Shown piece by piece: positions 18,169 to 28,189 of a stretch of 64,000 nucleotides of DNA. Made by a program: the position numbers and the translations under genes. The stretch spans positions 124,001 through 188,000 of the forward strand of contig NZ_FNCC01000002.1 in the NCBI RefSeq assembly GCF_900100955.1. Reading direction: 5' to 3'. Positions within the stretch are counted from its first letter, which is position 1; each line of letters starts with the position of its first letter. The stretch is from Lentzea fradiae. Lineage in GTDB: Bacteria; Actinomycetota; Actinomycetes; Mycobacteriales; Pseudonocardiaceae. The notes beneath the pieces were generated by a model. That model did not search any database. It had not been told where the DNA came from and worked only from the letters and a program-made list of their open reading frames with translations.

Positions 18169-19827
18169 TTGACTCGGCCCTCGTCGCATCGGGAGATCCT
18201 CGAAGCGCTGTCCGGCATCTGGGTGGCGTTGCTCGTCGCGATCCTCAGCTCCACCATCGTCTCGAACGCCCTCCCGACGATCCTGGCCGAGCTCAACGGC
18301 ACGCAGACCCAGTACACGTGGGTGATCACGTCGATGCTGCTGGCCTCCACCGCCAGCACGCCGGTGTGGGGCAAGCTCGCCGACCTGTTCGACAAGAAGA
18401 CGCTGCTCCAGACCGCGATCGTCCTGTTCGTGATCGGCTCGGTCCTGTCCGGGTTCAGCCAGAACATGGAGCAGCTGATCGGGTTCCGGGTCGTGCAGGG
18501 CCTCGGCATGGGCGGCGTGCAGGCGCTCGGGCAGGTCGTGGTCGGGGCGCTGCTGAGCCCGCGGGAGCGCGGGCGCTACAGCGGCTACACCGGCATGGTC
18601 ATCTCCGCCGGGACGGTCGGCGGGCCGCTGGTCGGCGGGTTCCTCGTCGACTGGCCCGGCTGGCGCTGGTGCTTCTTCGTCTGCGTGCCGCTGGCGCTGG
18701 TGGCGCTGGTCGTGCTGCGGCGGACGCTGCACCTGCCGACCGTGCGGCAGCACGTGAAGATCGACTACCTCGGGGCCACGCTGATCACCGGTGGCGTCAG
18801 CCTCCTGCTGATGTGGGTGTCGTTCGCGGGCAAGGACTTCGCCTGGGTGTCCGGGGAGAGCGCGTTGTTCGCCGGCGGGGCCCTGCTGGTGCTGGCGGCC
18901 GCCTACTTCGTCGAGCGGAGGGCGTCCGCCCCGGTCATCCCGCTGCACCTGTTCCGGAACCGGACCGTGGTGCTCGCGATGTTCGGCGGTGTCGCCGTGG
19001 GCACGGCGATGTTCGGGGCCTCGGTGTTCATGGGGCAGTACTTCCAGATCGCCCGCGGGTTCTCGCCCACCAAGGCCGGGCTGCTGACGGTGCCGCTGGT
19101 GCTCGGGCTGAGCATCTCCTCGACGATCAGCGGGCAGCTGATCTCGCGGAGCGGGCGGTGGAAGAGCTACCTGGTCTGGGGCGCGTTCTCGCTGGTGGCG
19201 GGACTGGCGCTGCTCGGCACGATCGACCACCGCACGAACCTCGTGCTGATGGGGGCCTACCTGGCGCTGGTCGGCGTCGGCGTGGGGCTCACGATGCAGA
19301 ACCTGGTGCTGGCCGTGCAGAACGGCGTGGGCATGGCGGACCTCGGTGCCGCGAGCTCGACCGCCACGTTCCTGCGGTCGCTGGGCGGCACGGCCGGCGT
19401 CTCGGTGCTCGGGGCGGTGCTGGCGGCCCAGGTGAGCACCCAGACGCTCGGCCGCGGCTCGCTGTCCCCGGTGGTGCGGGACTCCTACGGTGACGCGATG
19501 GGGCAGCTGTTCCTGATCGCCGCCGGGCTCGCGGTGTTCACCGTCGTCGCCGTGCTGTTCATCAAGGAGCAGCCGCTGCGCGAGTCCGTGGATGTCACTC
19601 CAACGGGTTCTGGTGAACAGTCGGTCGCCACTGAGCTTGCTTCACCTGTGGATACTGACCAGCGGGTTGTGGACAACTCGCGACCTGCTGTGGACAAGCT
19701 GTTGGTGCTTTCGAGTGACGGCGGTCAGGAGGTCGTGGCGCGTTCGGTCGCGCTGCGTTCCACGCAGAACTCGTTGCCCTCGGGGTCGCGCATCGTGACC
19801 CAGCCCGTTCCGTCCGGCCTGCGCTGA
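18169..19827 (+). CDS. MFS drug exporter, DHA2 (14-TM) family
   Basis: About 552 residues. The membrane part (residues 10 to about 470) has 14 helices with DHA2 hallmarks: an early TIVSNALPTI, GKLADLFDKKTL after helix 2, RVVQGLGMGG in helix 4 and motif C-like SAGTVGGPLVGG in helix 5. It probably exports a hydrophobic drug or metabolite by proton antiport. TTG at 18169 follows GGAGG by 5 bp; GTG at 18163 is the alternative. The hydrophilic tail after about residue 475 contains three heptads with a V-D pair and overlaps the VOC gene on the other strand by 103 bp, an odd extension that may come from loss of an earlier stop codon. Confidence 0.9.
   Translation: MTRPSSHREILEALSGIWVALLVAILSSTIVSNALPTILAELNGTQTQYTWVITSMLLASTASTPVWGKLADLFDKKTLLQTAIVLFVIGSVLSGFSQNMEQLIGFRVVQGLGMGGVQALGQVVVGALLSPRERGRYSGYTGMVISAGTVGGPLVGGFLVDWPGWRWCFFVCVPLALVALVVLRRTLHLPTVRQHVKIDYLGATLITGGVSLLLMWVSFAGKDFAWVSGESALFAGGALLVLAAAYFVERRASAPVIPLHLFRNRTVVLAMFGGVAVGTAMFGASVFMGQYFQIARGFSPTKAGLLTVPLVLGLSISSTISGQLISRSGRWKSYLVWGAFSLVAGLALLGTIDHRTNLVLMGAYLALVGVGVGLTMQNLVLAVQNGVGMADLGAASSTATFLRSLGGTAGVSVLGAVLAAQVSTQTLGRGSLSPVVRDSYGDAMGQLFLIAAGLAVFTVVAVLFIKEQPLRESVDVTPTGSGEQSVATELASPVDTDQRVVDNSRPAVDKLLVLSSDGGQEVVARSVALRSTQNSLPSGSRIVTQPVPSGLR
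19646..19697 (-). repeat. Three DnaA-box-like 9-mers spaced exactly 21 bp
   Basis: On the minus strand TTGTCCACA occurs twice (19676-19668 and 19697-19689), and a variant, GTATCCACA, lies at 19655-19647. TTGTCCACA is the actinobacterial DnaA-box consensus. The boxes have the same orientation and start 21 bp apart, two helical turns. They lie in the odd 3' tail of the exporter gene, where they encode V-D pairs every seven residues. They may be a DnaA-binding/titration cluster or coincidental coding repeats. Confidence 0.5.
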
Positions 19828-20108
19828 TCGTCGAAGATCGTCGCGCCGAGGCCCACCAGGCGCTCCACCTCCTCGTCGCGGGTGCCCTCCGCCGGCTGCA
19901 GGTCCAGGTGCAGGCGGTTCTTCAGCTCCTTGCCCTCCGGGACGTTGATGAACAGGCAGCGGGGGCCGTTCGGCAGCTCGATCAGGCACTCCGGGTCGCC
20001 GGGGTTGTCGTCGGGGTGGACCGGGTGCCCGAGCACCTGGCTCCACCACGTGCCGATCGCGTACGCGTCGCGCGCGTCGACGGTGATGCTGTGGATGATG
20101 GACGTCAT
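19725..20108 (-). CDS. VOC (glyoxalase/bleomycin-resistance) superfamily protein
   Basis: A 127-residue cytosolic protein of the vicinal-oxygen-chelate fold: IIHSITVDARDAYAIGTWWS begins the first beta-alpha-beta module and WVTMRDPEGNEFCV closes the second, with His/Glu positions typical of metal-binding VOC members. The ATG at 20108 is preferred over an in-frame start 12 codons upstream because the domain begins there. Activity cannot be predicted. Its 3' end overlaps the end of the exporter gene on the opposite strand. Confidence 0.85.
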   Translation of the reverse strand: MTSIIHSITVDARDAYAIGTWWSQVLGHPVHPDDNPGDPECLIELPNGPRCLFINVPEGKELKNRLHLDLQPAEGTRDEEVERLVGLGATIFDDQRRPDGTGWVTMRDPEGNEFCVERSATERATTS

Positions 20109-20176
20109 GGGGCCGATCTTGGCTGAAACCGGCCGCGCTGACATGTCGATTTCGCGACGTCCGTCACGTCTTCGGA

Positions 20177-20197
20177 GTTGAGCGGAACAGACTCAAC
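20177..20197. promoter_or_regulatory. HAIR operator (HspR site) of clpB
   Basis: GTTGAGC-N7-ACTCAAC lies 59-79 bp before the clpB start. It has the HAIR spacing and keeps the TTGAG/CTCAA core, so clpB should belong to the HspR regulon, as known in Streptomyces and Mycobacterium. Confidence 0.85.
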
Positions 20198-20255
20198 TTT
20201 TCTGACGTTGTGCGGGATGATGGTCCAGGCTCGATGCTGACCACGAGGTGGAGGA

Positions 20256-22838
<2,583 letters not shown>

Positions 22839-22852
22839 CGGACGACAACGCG

Positions 22853-22881
22853 AGCGGCCCCGCCGGTCCGGCGGGGCCGCT
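22853..22881 (+). terminator. Terminator of clpB
   Basis: A 12-bp GC-rich stem (22853-22864 with 22870-22881) around GGTCC, 14 bp after the clpB stop codon. Confidence 0.75.
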
Positions 22882-22997
22882 TCGGCGTTCCCGGAGGCCG
22901 TACCCGTGCGGCGCTCCCACCACCCCGAATAGGCGGTACGGGCACGCCGCGTGGAAGTGATCTTCGTTCCACGCGCTCGACCCACTACGCTTCAGCT

Positions 22998-23735
22998 GTG
23001 GGCATACCGGCGTGGGTCTGGTTCACCGTCGCCGCGGTGGCGGGCGTGGCGGGGTTCGCCCTGCTCGCGACCGACCGGGCACAGCGAACCGCGCGAAACC
23101 GTGAACGGCGCCGTTGGGCTGCCCTGCGCGGCTGGCAGTTCGAGGAGACAGACCACGTGCTGCCGACCCGGTGGGAGGCGGGTGCCATCGCGTACTACGG
23201 CACGGGCCTCGCCCGTGACGTCGTCGCGGGCTCGACGTTCACCGCGGACGGGCGGCGCCAGGTCTACGTGCTCGACCACGAGACCGCCGGCAAGGTCAAC
23301 TCGGTGCTGGTCGGCGTGCGGTGCAGGCGGGCGTTGTCGGTGGTGATCGAGCTGTGGCTGTCCACGGTGCCGTTCCAGCGCGACAACGAGAAGATGCCGA
23401 TGCCGGACCTGCTCGGGCCGGTCGGCTCGCGGTACGCGTTCGTCACGGACGTCCCGGCCGCCCGCAAGATCATCACCCCGGACCTGATCGACGCCGCCGA
23501 GGAGATCGGGGGCGACGTCACGGTCGTCTGGATGGAGAACGACTGGGTGCTGGCCGCCGCGCCGCCGAACTCGTCGCCCGCGCGCCTCGAACGGCTGCTG
23601 CGCGACGTCGGTGAGCTGGCGGACGTCATCGACCCGTTCGACCCGGACCCGTCCGACGCCGAGGAGCCGGTGGCGGAGGACGACGAGGAGGGCGGCGAGG
23701 TCTACCGCCCGTCGTTCGGCCGCAAGCAGCAGTAG
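22998..23735 (+). CDS. Conserved membrane-anchored protein (Rv0383c-like)
   Basis: A 245-residue protein with an N-terminal membrane anchor (about residues 5-24, AWVWFTVAAVAGVAGFALLA) and a soluble domain containing RRWAALRGWQFEETD and WMENDWVLAAAPPNSSP. It ends in an acidic tail with DPFDPDPSDAEEP. No enzyme motif is visible. Position between clpB and pyrE matches the conserved secreted protein Rv0383c, known only as a conserved actinobacterial protein. The GTG start opens directly into the anchor. Confidence 0.78.
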   Translation: MGIPAWVWFTVAAVAGVAGFALLATDRAQRTARNRERRRWAALRGWQFEETDHVLPTRWEAGAIAYYGTGLARDVVAGSTFTADGRRQVYVLDHETAGKVNSVLVGVRCRRALSVVIELWLSTVPFQRDNEKMPMPDLLGPVGSRYAFVTDVPAARKIITPDLIDAAEEIGGDVTVVWMENDWVLAAAPPNSSPARLERLLRDVGELADVIDPFDPDPSDAEEPVAEDDEEGGEVYRPSFGRKQQ

Positions 23736-23810
23736 CGCGTCCGGCCGCCCGGGAACTGTGATCATCGCCGGTCTTCGGAACTGACGCGTTTCCGACTACC
23801 GTGCCGTGGC

Positions 23811-24584
23811 ATGCCAACCGCACTGGTGACCGGGGCGACGGTCGGGATCGGGGCCGCTTTCGCCCGCAGGCTCGCGGCCGAGGGGTACGACCTCGTGCTG
23901 GTCGCCCGCAACGCGTCCGCACTCGAAGAGTCCGCGCAGAAGCTGCACGAGCGCCACGGCGTCCACGTCGACGTGCTGCCGGCCGACCTGAGCGTCGCCG
24001 AGGAGCGCGCGAAGGTGGAGGACCGGCTGGCCTCCTCCGCCGTCGACCTGCTCGTCAACAACGCGGGCTTCGCCAGCAGCGGCGAGTTCTTCACCACCGG
24101 CGTCGACCGGCTCCAGCAGCAGCTCGACGTCAACGTCGCCACGGTGCTGCGCCTGAGCCGGGCGGCGATTCCCCCGATGGTGGCCCGCGGCAAGGGCGAC
24201 GTGATCAACGTGTCCAGCGTCGCGAGCTTCCTGCCCGGCCGCGGCACGAGCTACAGCGCCGACAAGGCGTGGGTGACGACGTTCTCCGAGGGCATGGCGC
24301 TCGCGACGGCGGGCACCGGTGTCCGGGTCATGGCGCTGTGCCCCGGCTTCGTGCGGACCGAGTTCCACCGGCGCGCGAACATCGACATGTCGCAGACGCC
24401 GGGCTGGCTCTACGTCGACGCCGACCGGCTGGTCCACGAGGGCCTGCGCGACCTGCGCCGCGGCAAGCCGCTGTCGATCCCCGGGGCGCAGTACAAGGCG
24501 ATCGTGACGGCCGCGGGACTGCTCCCGAGGTCGCTGCTGCGCAAGATGGCGTCGCGGTTCGCGGGCGGACGCGGACGCACCTGA
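23811..24584 (+). CDS. Short-chain dehydrogenase/reductase
   Basis: A 257-residue classical SDR. The cofactor motif is TGATVGIG (residues 7-14); NNAGF, a catalytic Ser in INVSSVASF and YSADK (Tyr-x-x-x-Lys) follow. [15 protein letters not shown] is the usual post-catalytic loop. [10 protein letters not shown] with Arg after the second strand suggests NADP(H) preference. Substrate unknown; it resembles ketoacyl-reductase-like SDRs. It sits between the Rv0383c-like gene and pyrE without an obvious link. Confidence 0.92.
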   Translation: MPTALVTGATVGIGAAFARRLAAEGYDLVLVARNASALEESAQKLHERHGVHVDVLPADLSVAEERAKVEDRLASSAVDLLVNNAGFASSGEFFTTGVDRLQQQLDVNVATVLRLSRAAIPPMVARGKGDVINVSSVASFLPGRGTSYSADKAWVTTFSEGMALATAGTGVRVMALCPGFVRTEFHRRANIDMSQTPGWLYVDADRLVHEGLRDLRRGKPLSIPGAQYKAIVTAAGLLPRSLLRKMASRFAGGRGRT

Positions 24585-24684
24585 CCGGAACCGCCCGGTG
24601 CGACCACCTCCAGGTCGGACAGGGCCGTCACGGTGATGCAGCGTACGGAGCGTCCGGTGCACGGATGTGCGAAGCTGACGACCC

Positions 24685-25251
24685 GTGCGAACTGAAGTGG
24701 TCTTGGACGCGAACGCCAAGTCGGAACTCGCTCGTCTGGTGAGCGAGCTGGCCGTGGTGCACGGCAAGGTGACCCTGTCGAGCGGCAAGGAAGCCGACTA
24801 CTACGTCGATCTGCGGCGGGCGACGCTGCACCACGCGGCGGCCCCGTTGATCGGCAGGCTGCTGCGGCAGCTCACCAGTGACTGGGACTTCGTCGCCGTC
24901 GGCGGTCTCACGCTCGGAGCGGACCCGGTGGCGTACGCGATGATGCACGCGGCGGCGGCCGACGGTGACGTGCTCGACGCGTTCGTGGTGCGGAAGGCCA
25001 GCAAGGCCCACGGCATGCAGCGGCAGATCGAGGGCATCGACGTGCGCGGGCAGCGCGTGCTCGCGGTCGAGGACACCTCCACCACGGGCGGTTCGGTGTT
25101 GACGGCCGTCACAGCGCTGCGCGAGCACGGGGCCGACGTCGTCGGCGTCGCCACGGTCGTCGACCGAGGTACGGGCGCCAAGGAGGCCATCGAGGCCGAG
25201 GGTCTGCGGTACCGGTACCTGCTCGACCTGAACGATCTCGGTCTCGCCTGA
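24685..25251 (+). CDS. pyrE: Orotate phosphoribosyltransferase
   Basis: A 188-residue enzyme of pyrimidine synthesis, converting orotate and PRPP to OMP. The PRPP loop is RVLAVEDTSTTGGSVLTAV (about residues 124-142), with LSSGKEADYYVDLR near the N-terminus for orotate binding and RKASKAHGMQ as the flexible catalytic loop. The GTG at 24685 begins the conserved N-terminus. The synteny clpB, Rv0383c-like, pyrE matches mycobacteria. Confidence 0.96.
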   Translation: MRTEVVLDANAKSELARLVSELAVVHGKVTLSSGKEADYYVDLRRATLHHAAAPLIGRLLRQLTSDWDFVAVGGLTLGADPVAYAMMHAAAADGDVLDAFVVRKASKAHGMQRQIEGIDVRGQRVLAVEDTSTTGGSVLTAVTALREHGADVVGVATVVDRGTGAKEAIEAEGLRYRYLLDLNDLGLA

Positions 25252-25274
25252 GGTTTTGTCGAGAGCGCTGCGAG

Positions 25275-25305
25275 CCACCCCGTCCTAGTCTGGAGGGCGG
25301 GGTGG
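25275..25305 (+). other. Hairpin overlapping the DUF2784 start codon
   Basis: An 8-bp stem (25275-25282 with 25298-25305) has its right arm over the GTG at 25302 and includes the ribosome-binding GGAGGG in its loop. It may be the end of the pyrE transcript or a structure lowering DUF2784 translation; there is no T-run. Confidence 0.35.
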
Positions 25306-25679
25306 TGCTGATGGCCAGGTTCTTAGCGGAAACGGTCGTGGCGTTGCACTTCACGGTGCTGGCGTTCTTGTTCGTGGGCGGGTTCCTCGCGTGGCGCTGG
25401 CGGTGGGTGATCTACCCCCACCTGGCGCTGGGCGCGTGGGCGATCCTGAGCATCGTGACGCCGACGGTGTGCCCGTTGACGGTGTGGGAGAACTACTTCC
25501 GCGAGCTGGCGGGGATGCCGGTGCTGGAGACCGGGTTCATCGACCACTACATCGACGGCGTCTGGTACCCGGAGAGCGCGTCGACGCTGGTCCAGTTGGT
25601 GCTCGGGGCGCTGGTCCTGGCGTCGTGGGCCGGCTTCTACGCTGGTGGGCGTGCTGCTCGAAGGCTTTCACACGGTTAA
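25302..25679 (+). CDS. DUF2784 membrane protein
   Basis: A 125-residue integral membrane protein with three or four helices. WENYFRELAGMP and FIDHYIDGVWYPES, a conserved loop of DUF2784, lie between helices 2 and 3. Function is unknown. The GTG at 25302 or the in-frame ATG at 25311 could start it. The last 35 bp overlap the TrmH-family gene in another frame, suggesting coupling. Confidence 0.82.
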   Translation: MVLMARFLAETVVALHFTVLAFLFVGGFLAWRWRWVIYPHLALGAWAILSIVTPTVCPLTVWENYFRELAGMPVLETGFIDHYIDGVWYPESASTLVQLVLGALVLASWAGFYAGGRAARRLSHG

Positions 25680-26316
25680 GCACGCGCTGCGCTTCGGCGC
25701 GGAGGTGCACCCGCTGCTCACCACGGACCTGGGTGCCGCGGTCAAGCTCGCCGAGTCGCACGCACCGGATCTCGTGGACGCGTTCGCGCAGGCCACCGAG
25801 GTCGACCAGGCGGCGTTCGTGCTGCGCGTCGGCCGCACGCACCCGACCGGTGTCGCGGGCTTCGCGGACCGGCCGGAGCTGCCGTTCGACCGCGCGGCCC
25901 CGGTCGTGCTGCTCGACAACCCGCGCAACCTGGGCAACTTCGGCGCGGCGATCAGGGTGGCCGCCGGTCTCGACGCGGGCGGCGTGCTCTCCACCGGCGA
26001 CGTGGACCCGTGGCACCCGAACGTGCTGCGCGGATCGGCGGGCCTGCACTTCGCGTTGCCGGTGGGGAAGGCGGAGACGCTCGACTTCGCGGGCGAGCTG
26101 ATCGCGTTCGACGCCGACGGCGACCTGTTGAAGGGCCCGATCCCCGACGACGCGGTGCTGGCGTTCGGGTCGGAGCGGCACGGGCTGTCCGCGGAGGTGC
26201 GGAGCAGGGCGACGAGGGTGGTGCGGCTGCCCATGCGGGACAGGGTCAGCAGTTACAACCTGACAACTTCTGTGGCGATGGGCCTGTACCACTGGGCGGT
26301 TCACCGAGCTTCTTGA
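25645..26316 (+). CDS. TrmH/SpoU family RNA 2'-O-methyltransferase
   Basis: A 223-residue SPOUT methylase using SAM. Motif 1 is NPRNLGNFGAAIR (about residues 92-104), motif 2 is AFGSERHGLSAEV and motif 3 is LPMRDRVSSYNLTTSVAM; together they form the trefoil-knot SAM site. The N-terminus is short, with only a partial RNA-binding module (GFHTVKHALRFGAEV). Target is probably tRNA or rRNA ribose. It matches Rv0380c by position. Start GTG at 25645 or 25651. Confidence 0.92.
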   Translation: MGVLLEGFHTVKHALRFGAEVHPLLTTDLGAAVKLAESHAPDLVDAFAQATEVDQAAFVLRVGRTHPTGVAGFADRPELPFDRAAPVVLLDNPRNLGNFGAAIRVAAGLDAGGVLSTGDVDPWHPNVLRGSAGLHFALPVGKAETLDFAGELIAFDADGDLLKGPIPDDAVLAFGSERHGLSAEVRSRATRVVRLPMRDRVSSYNLTTSVAMGLYHWAVHRAS

Positions 26317-26325
26317 CCGGTCAAG
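26312..26325. promoter_or_regulatory. Perfect 14-bp palindrome at the methylase stop codon
   Basis: CTTGACCGGTCAAG spans the methylase stop codon and lies 16 bp before the GH76 start. It could be an operator for the mannanase gene. The arms are contiguous, so a terminator is unlikely. Confidence 0.45.
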
Positions 26326-26341
26326 CACGCACGATGAGCCA

Positions 26342-27439
26342 GTGGTGATCGCGAAACTGCAGGCAGCCCGCGCGGGCGTCGCGGAGCGCGCGGTGTACTC
26401 CAGGCACCTGCGGCGCGTCTGGGGTCTGCCCGGCACGCTGCTCGGGGCGCGGGCGTGGCCCCCGCTCGTCCGGGACAGGCTGCACAGCAGCTTCAACTAC
26501 TGGTGGCAGGCGCACCTGCTCGACTGCATGGTCGACGGCTACCTGCGCAAACCGGGCGCGCTGCGCGGGAACACGATCGCCAAGGTCGTCCGGGGCATTC
26601 GGGTGCGCAACCTCGTCGGCTGGACCAACGACTTCTACGACGACGTCGCCTGGCTCGGCCTCGCCCTGCAACGCGTCCAGAACGAGGTCGGCGTCGCGAA
26701 GCCCAAGGCCCTGCGGGCGATCGCCGAACGGCTGCGCGACGGCTGGACCGACCACGCAGGCGGCGGCATCTGGTGGAAGCGCGACGACGACTTCAAGAAC
26801 GTGCCCGCCAACGGCCCCGCCGCGATCTTCCTGGCGCGCCAGAACGAACGCACCGACCTCGCCCGCGCACGGTCCACCGTGGACTGGATCGAGGAGCACC
26901 TCGTCGACCCGGACAGCGGCCTCGCGTGGGACGGCCTGCACGTGCACCCGAACGGCGAGATCCGCGAGGTGGAGAAGAACACCTACACCTACTGCCAGGG
27001 CGTGCTGATCGGCGCGTGCGTCGAGCTGGCCAGGCACGGCCAGCAGGGCAAGTGGCTCCACCGGGCGGAGCGGACCATCAGGGCGGTGCACGAGCGGCTC
27101 GCCACCGACGGCGTCATCCGGGGCCAGGGCGGCGGCGACGGCGGCCTGTTCGGGGGCATCCTCGCCCGCTACCTCGCGCAGGCCGCGCTGGTGATCCCCG
27201 AGCTGGACCCCGGCCGGGCGGCGACCGCGGAGCTGGCGCGGGAGCTCGTCGTCAGGTCCGCGGAGGCGGCGTGGCTCAACCGCACGATGGCGGTGAGCGG
27301 CCCGCTGTTCGGCCCCGAGTGGTCCCTCCCGGCGAAGGAGGAGGAGGGGCGCGACCTGTCGGTGCAGCTCGGCGGCTGGATGTGCCTGGAGGCGGCTGCC
27401 CTGCTGGAACGTAGCGGCCTCAACGTGACGACCGCCTGA
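26342..27439 (+). CDS. Glycoside hydrolase family 76 (alpha-1,6-mannanase-like) protein
   Basis: A 365-residue (alpha/alpha)6-barrel protein. NDFYDDVAWLGLAL carries the Asp-Asp pair (about residues 100-101) that forms the GH76 catalytic dyad; WWKRDDDFKN and YTYCQGVLIGA are further family signatures. GH76 enzymes cleave or transfer alpha-1,6-mannan, and in mycobacteria the homologue Rv0365c sits in the same syntenic block. There is no signal peptide, unusual for an extracellular mannanase, so it may act on cytosolic mannosides or leave by another route. GTG start at 26342. Confidence 0.88.
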   Translation: MVIAKLQAARAGVAERAVYSRHLRRVWGLPGTLLGARAWPPLVRDRLHSSFNYWWQAHLLDCMVDGYLRKPGALRGNTIAKVVRGIRVRNLVGWTNDFYDDVAWLGLALQRVQNEVGVAKPKALRAIAERLRDGWTDHAGGGIWWKRDDDFKNVPANGPAAIFLARQNERTDLARARSTVDWIEEHLVDPDSGLAWDGLHVHPNGEIREVEKNTYTYCQGVLIGACVELARHGQQGKWLHRAERTIRAVHERLATDGVIRGQGGGDGGLFGGILARYLAQAALVIPELDPGRAATAELARELVVRSAEAAWLNRTMAVSGPLFGPEWSLPAKEEEGRDLSVQLGGWMCLEAAALLERSGLNVTTA

Positions 27440-27457
27440 GTCTGCGTCCGAGGGAGG

Positions 27458-28189
27458 TCAGGGCTTGAGGTAGCTCAGCAGGGTCCTGGCGTCCTCGCGG
27501 AACTGCTCCGGCGAGTCGTCGCGCACGAACTCCAGCAGCACGTTGCGGTCGACGCCGTCCTTGGCCAGCTCTCCCAGCACCGGGCGCCACAGGTCGCGGC
27601 GCTCGGAGAGGGGCAGGCGGTCGTGGAACCCGCCAGGTCCCCACGAGAAGACGTGCGCCGTCACCGGCTCCAGCGTGCGCACCTGGTGCACGGCCGAGAA
27701 CACGTCCTGGCCGCCGAGCGGCTGCCAGTAGGAGACGACCCCGTCGACCTCCTCCAGCAGCCGGACCGTCGACTCCAGCGTGTCCGTCAGCGTGTCCGGG
27801 TGGTACTCCAGCGCGATCTTGGTGCCCATCGCCTCCGCGTGCTCCGCGGCGTGCCGCAGCGCGTCGACCACGGCCTCCCGGTCCGCGCACTCGGCTGAGC
27901 CGGACGTGCCCGCCCACACCCGCACCAGCGGCGCGTCGAGCTCGGCCGCGGTCTCCAGCACCGGCGCCAGCTCCGCCCGGTCGGAGGTGCCCGCGCGGTA
28001 GTACGACCCGTACGCGGCCACCTTCAGGCCGGTGTCGAGGGCTTTGCGCGCCGCCGTGAAGTCGCCGGGCGGCACGTGGACGTCCGCGCCCCACTCGACG
28101 GCCTGCAGCCCGCAGTCCAGTGCCAGCTCGCCGATCTCGGAGACCGTGAGCTGGCGGAACGTCACCGAGACGAGGCCGGGGATCAGCAT
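27458..28189 (-). CDS. Sugar phosphate isomerase/epimerase (xylose isomerase-like TIM barrel)
   Basis: A 243-residue AP endonuclease-2-like TIM barrel. LVSVTFRQLTVSEIGELALDC and VEWGADVHVP are the N-terminal strands, KIALEYHP carries a probable metal-ligand Glu-His, and VLLEFVRDDS near the C-terminus another Glu. Such proteins isomerise or epimerise keto-sugars. The start ATG overlaps the end of the upstream LacI gene by 7 bp, so the two are one operon. Two kinase genes run divergently from it. Substrate unknown. Confidence 0.87.
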   Translation of the reverse strand: MLIPGLVSVTFRQLTVSEIGELALDCGLQAVEWGADVHVPPGDFTAARKALDTGLKVAAYGSYYRAGTSDRAELAPVLETAAELDAPLVRVWAGTSGSAECADREAVVDALRHAAEHAEAMGTKIALEYHPDTLTDTLESTVRLLEEVDGVVSYWQPLGGQDVFSAVHQVRTLEPVTAHVFSWGPGGFHDRLPLSERRDLWRPVLGELAKDGVDRNVLLEFVRDDSPEQFREDARTLLSYLKP

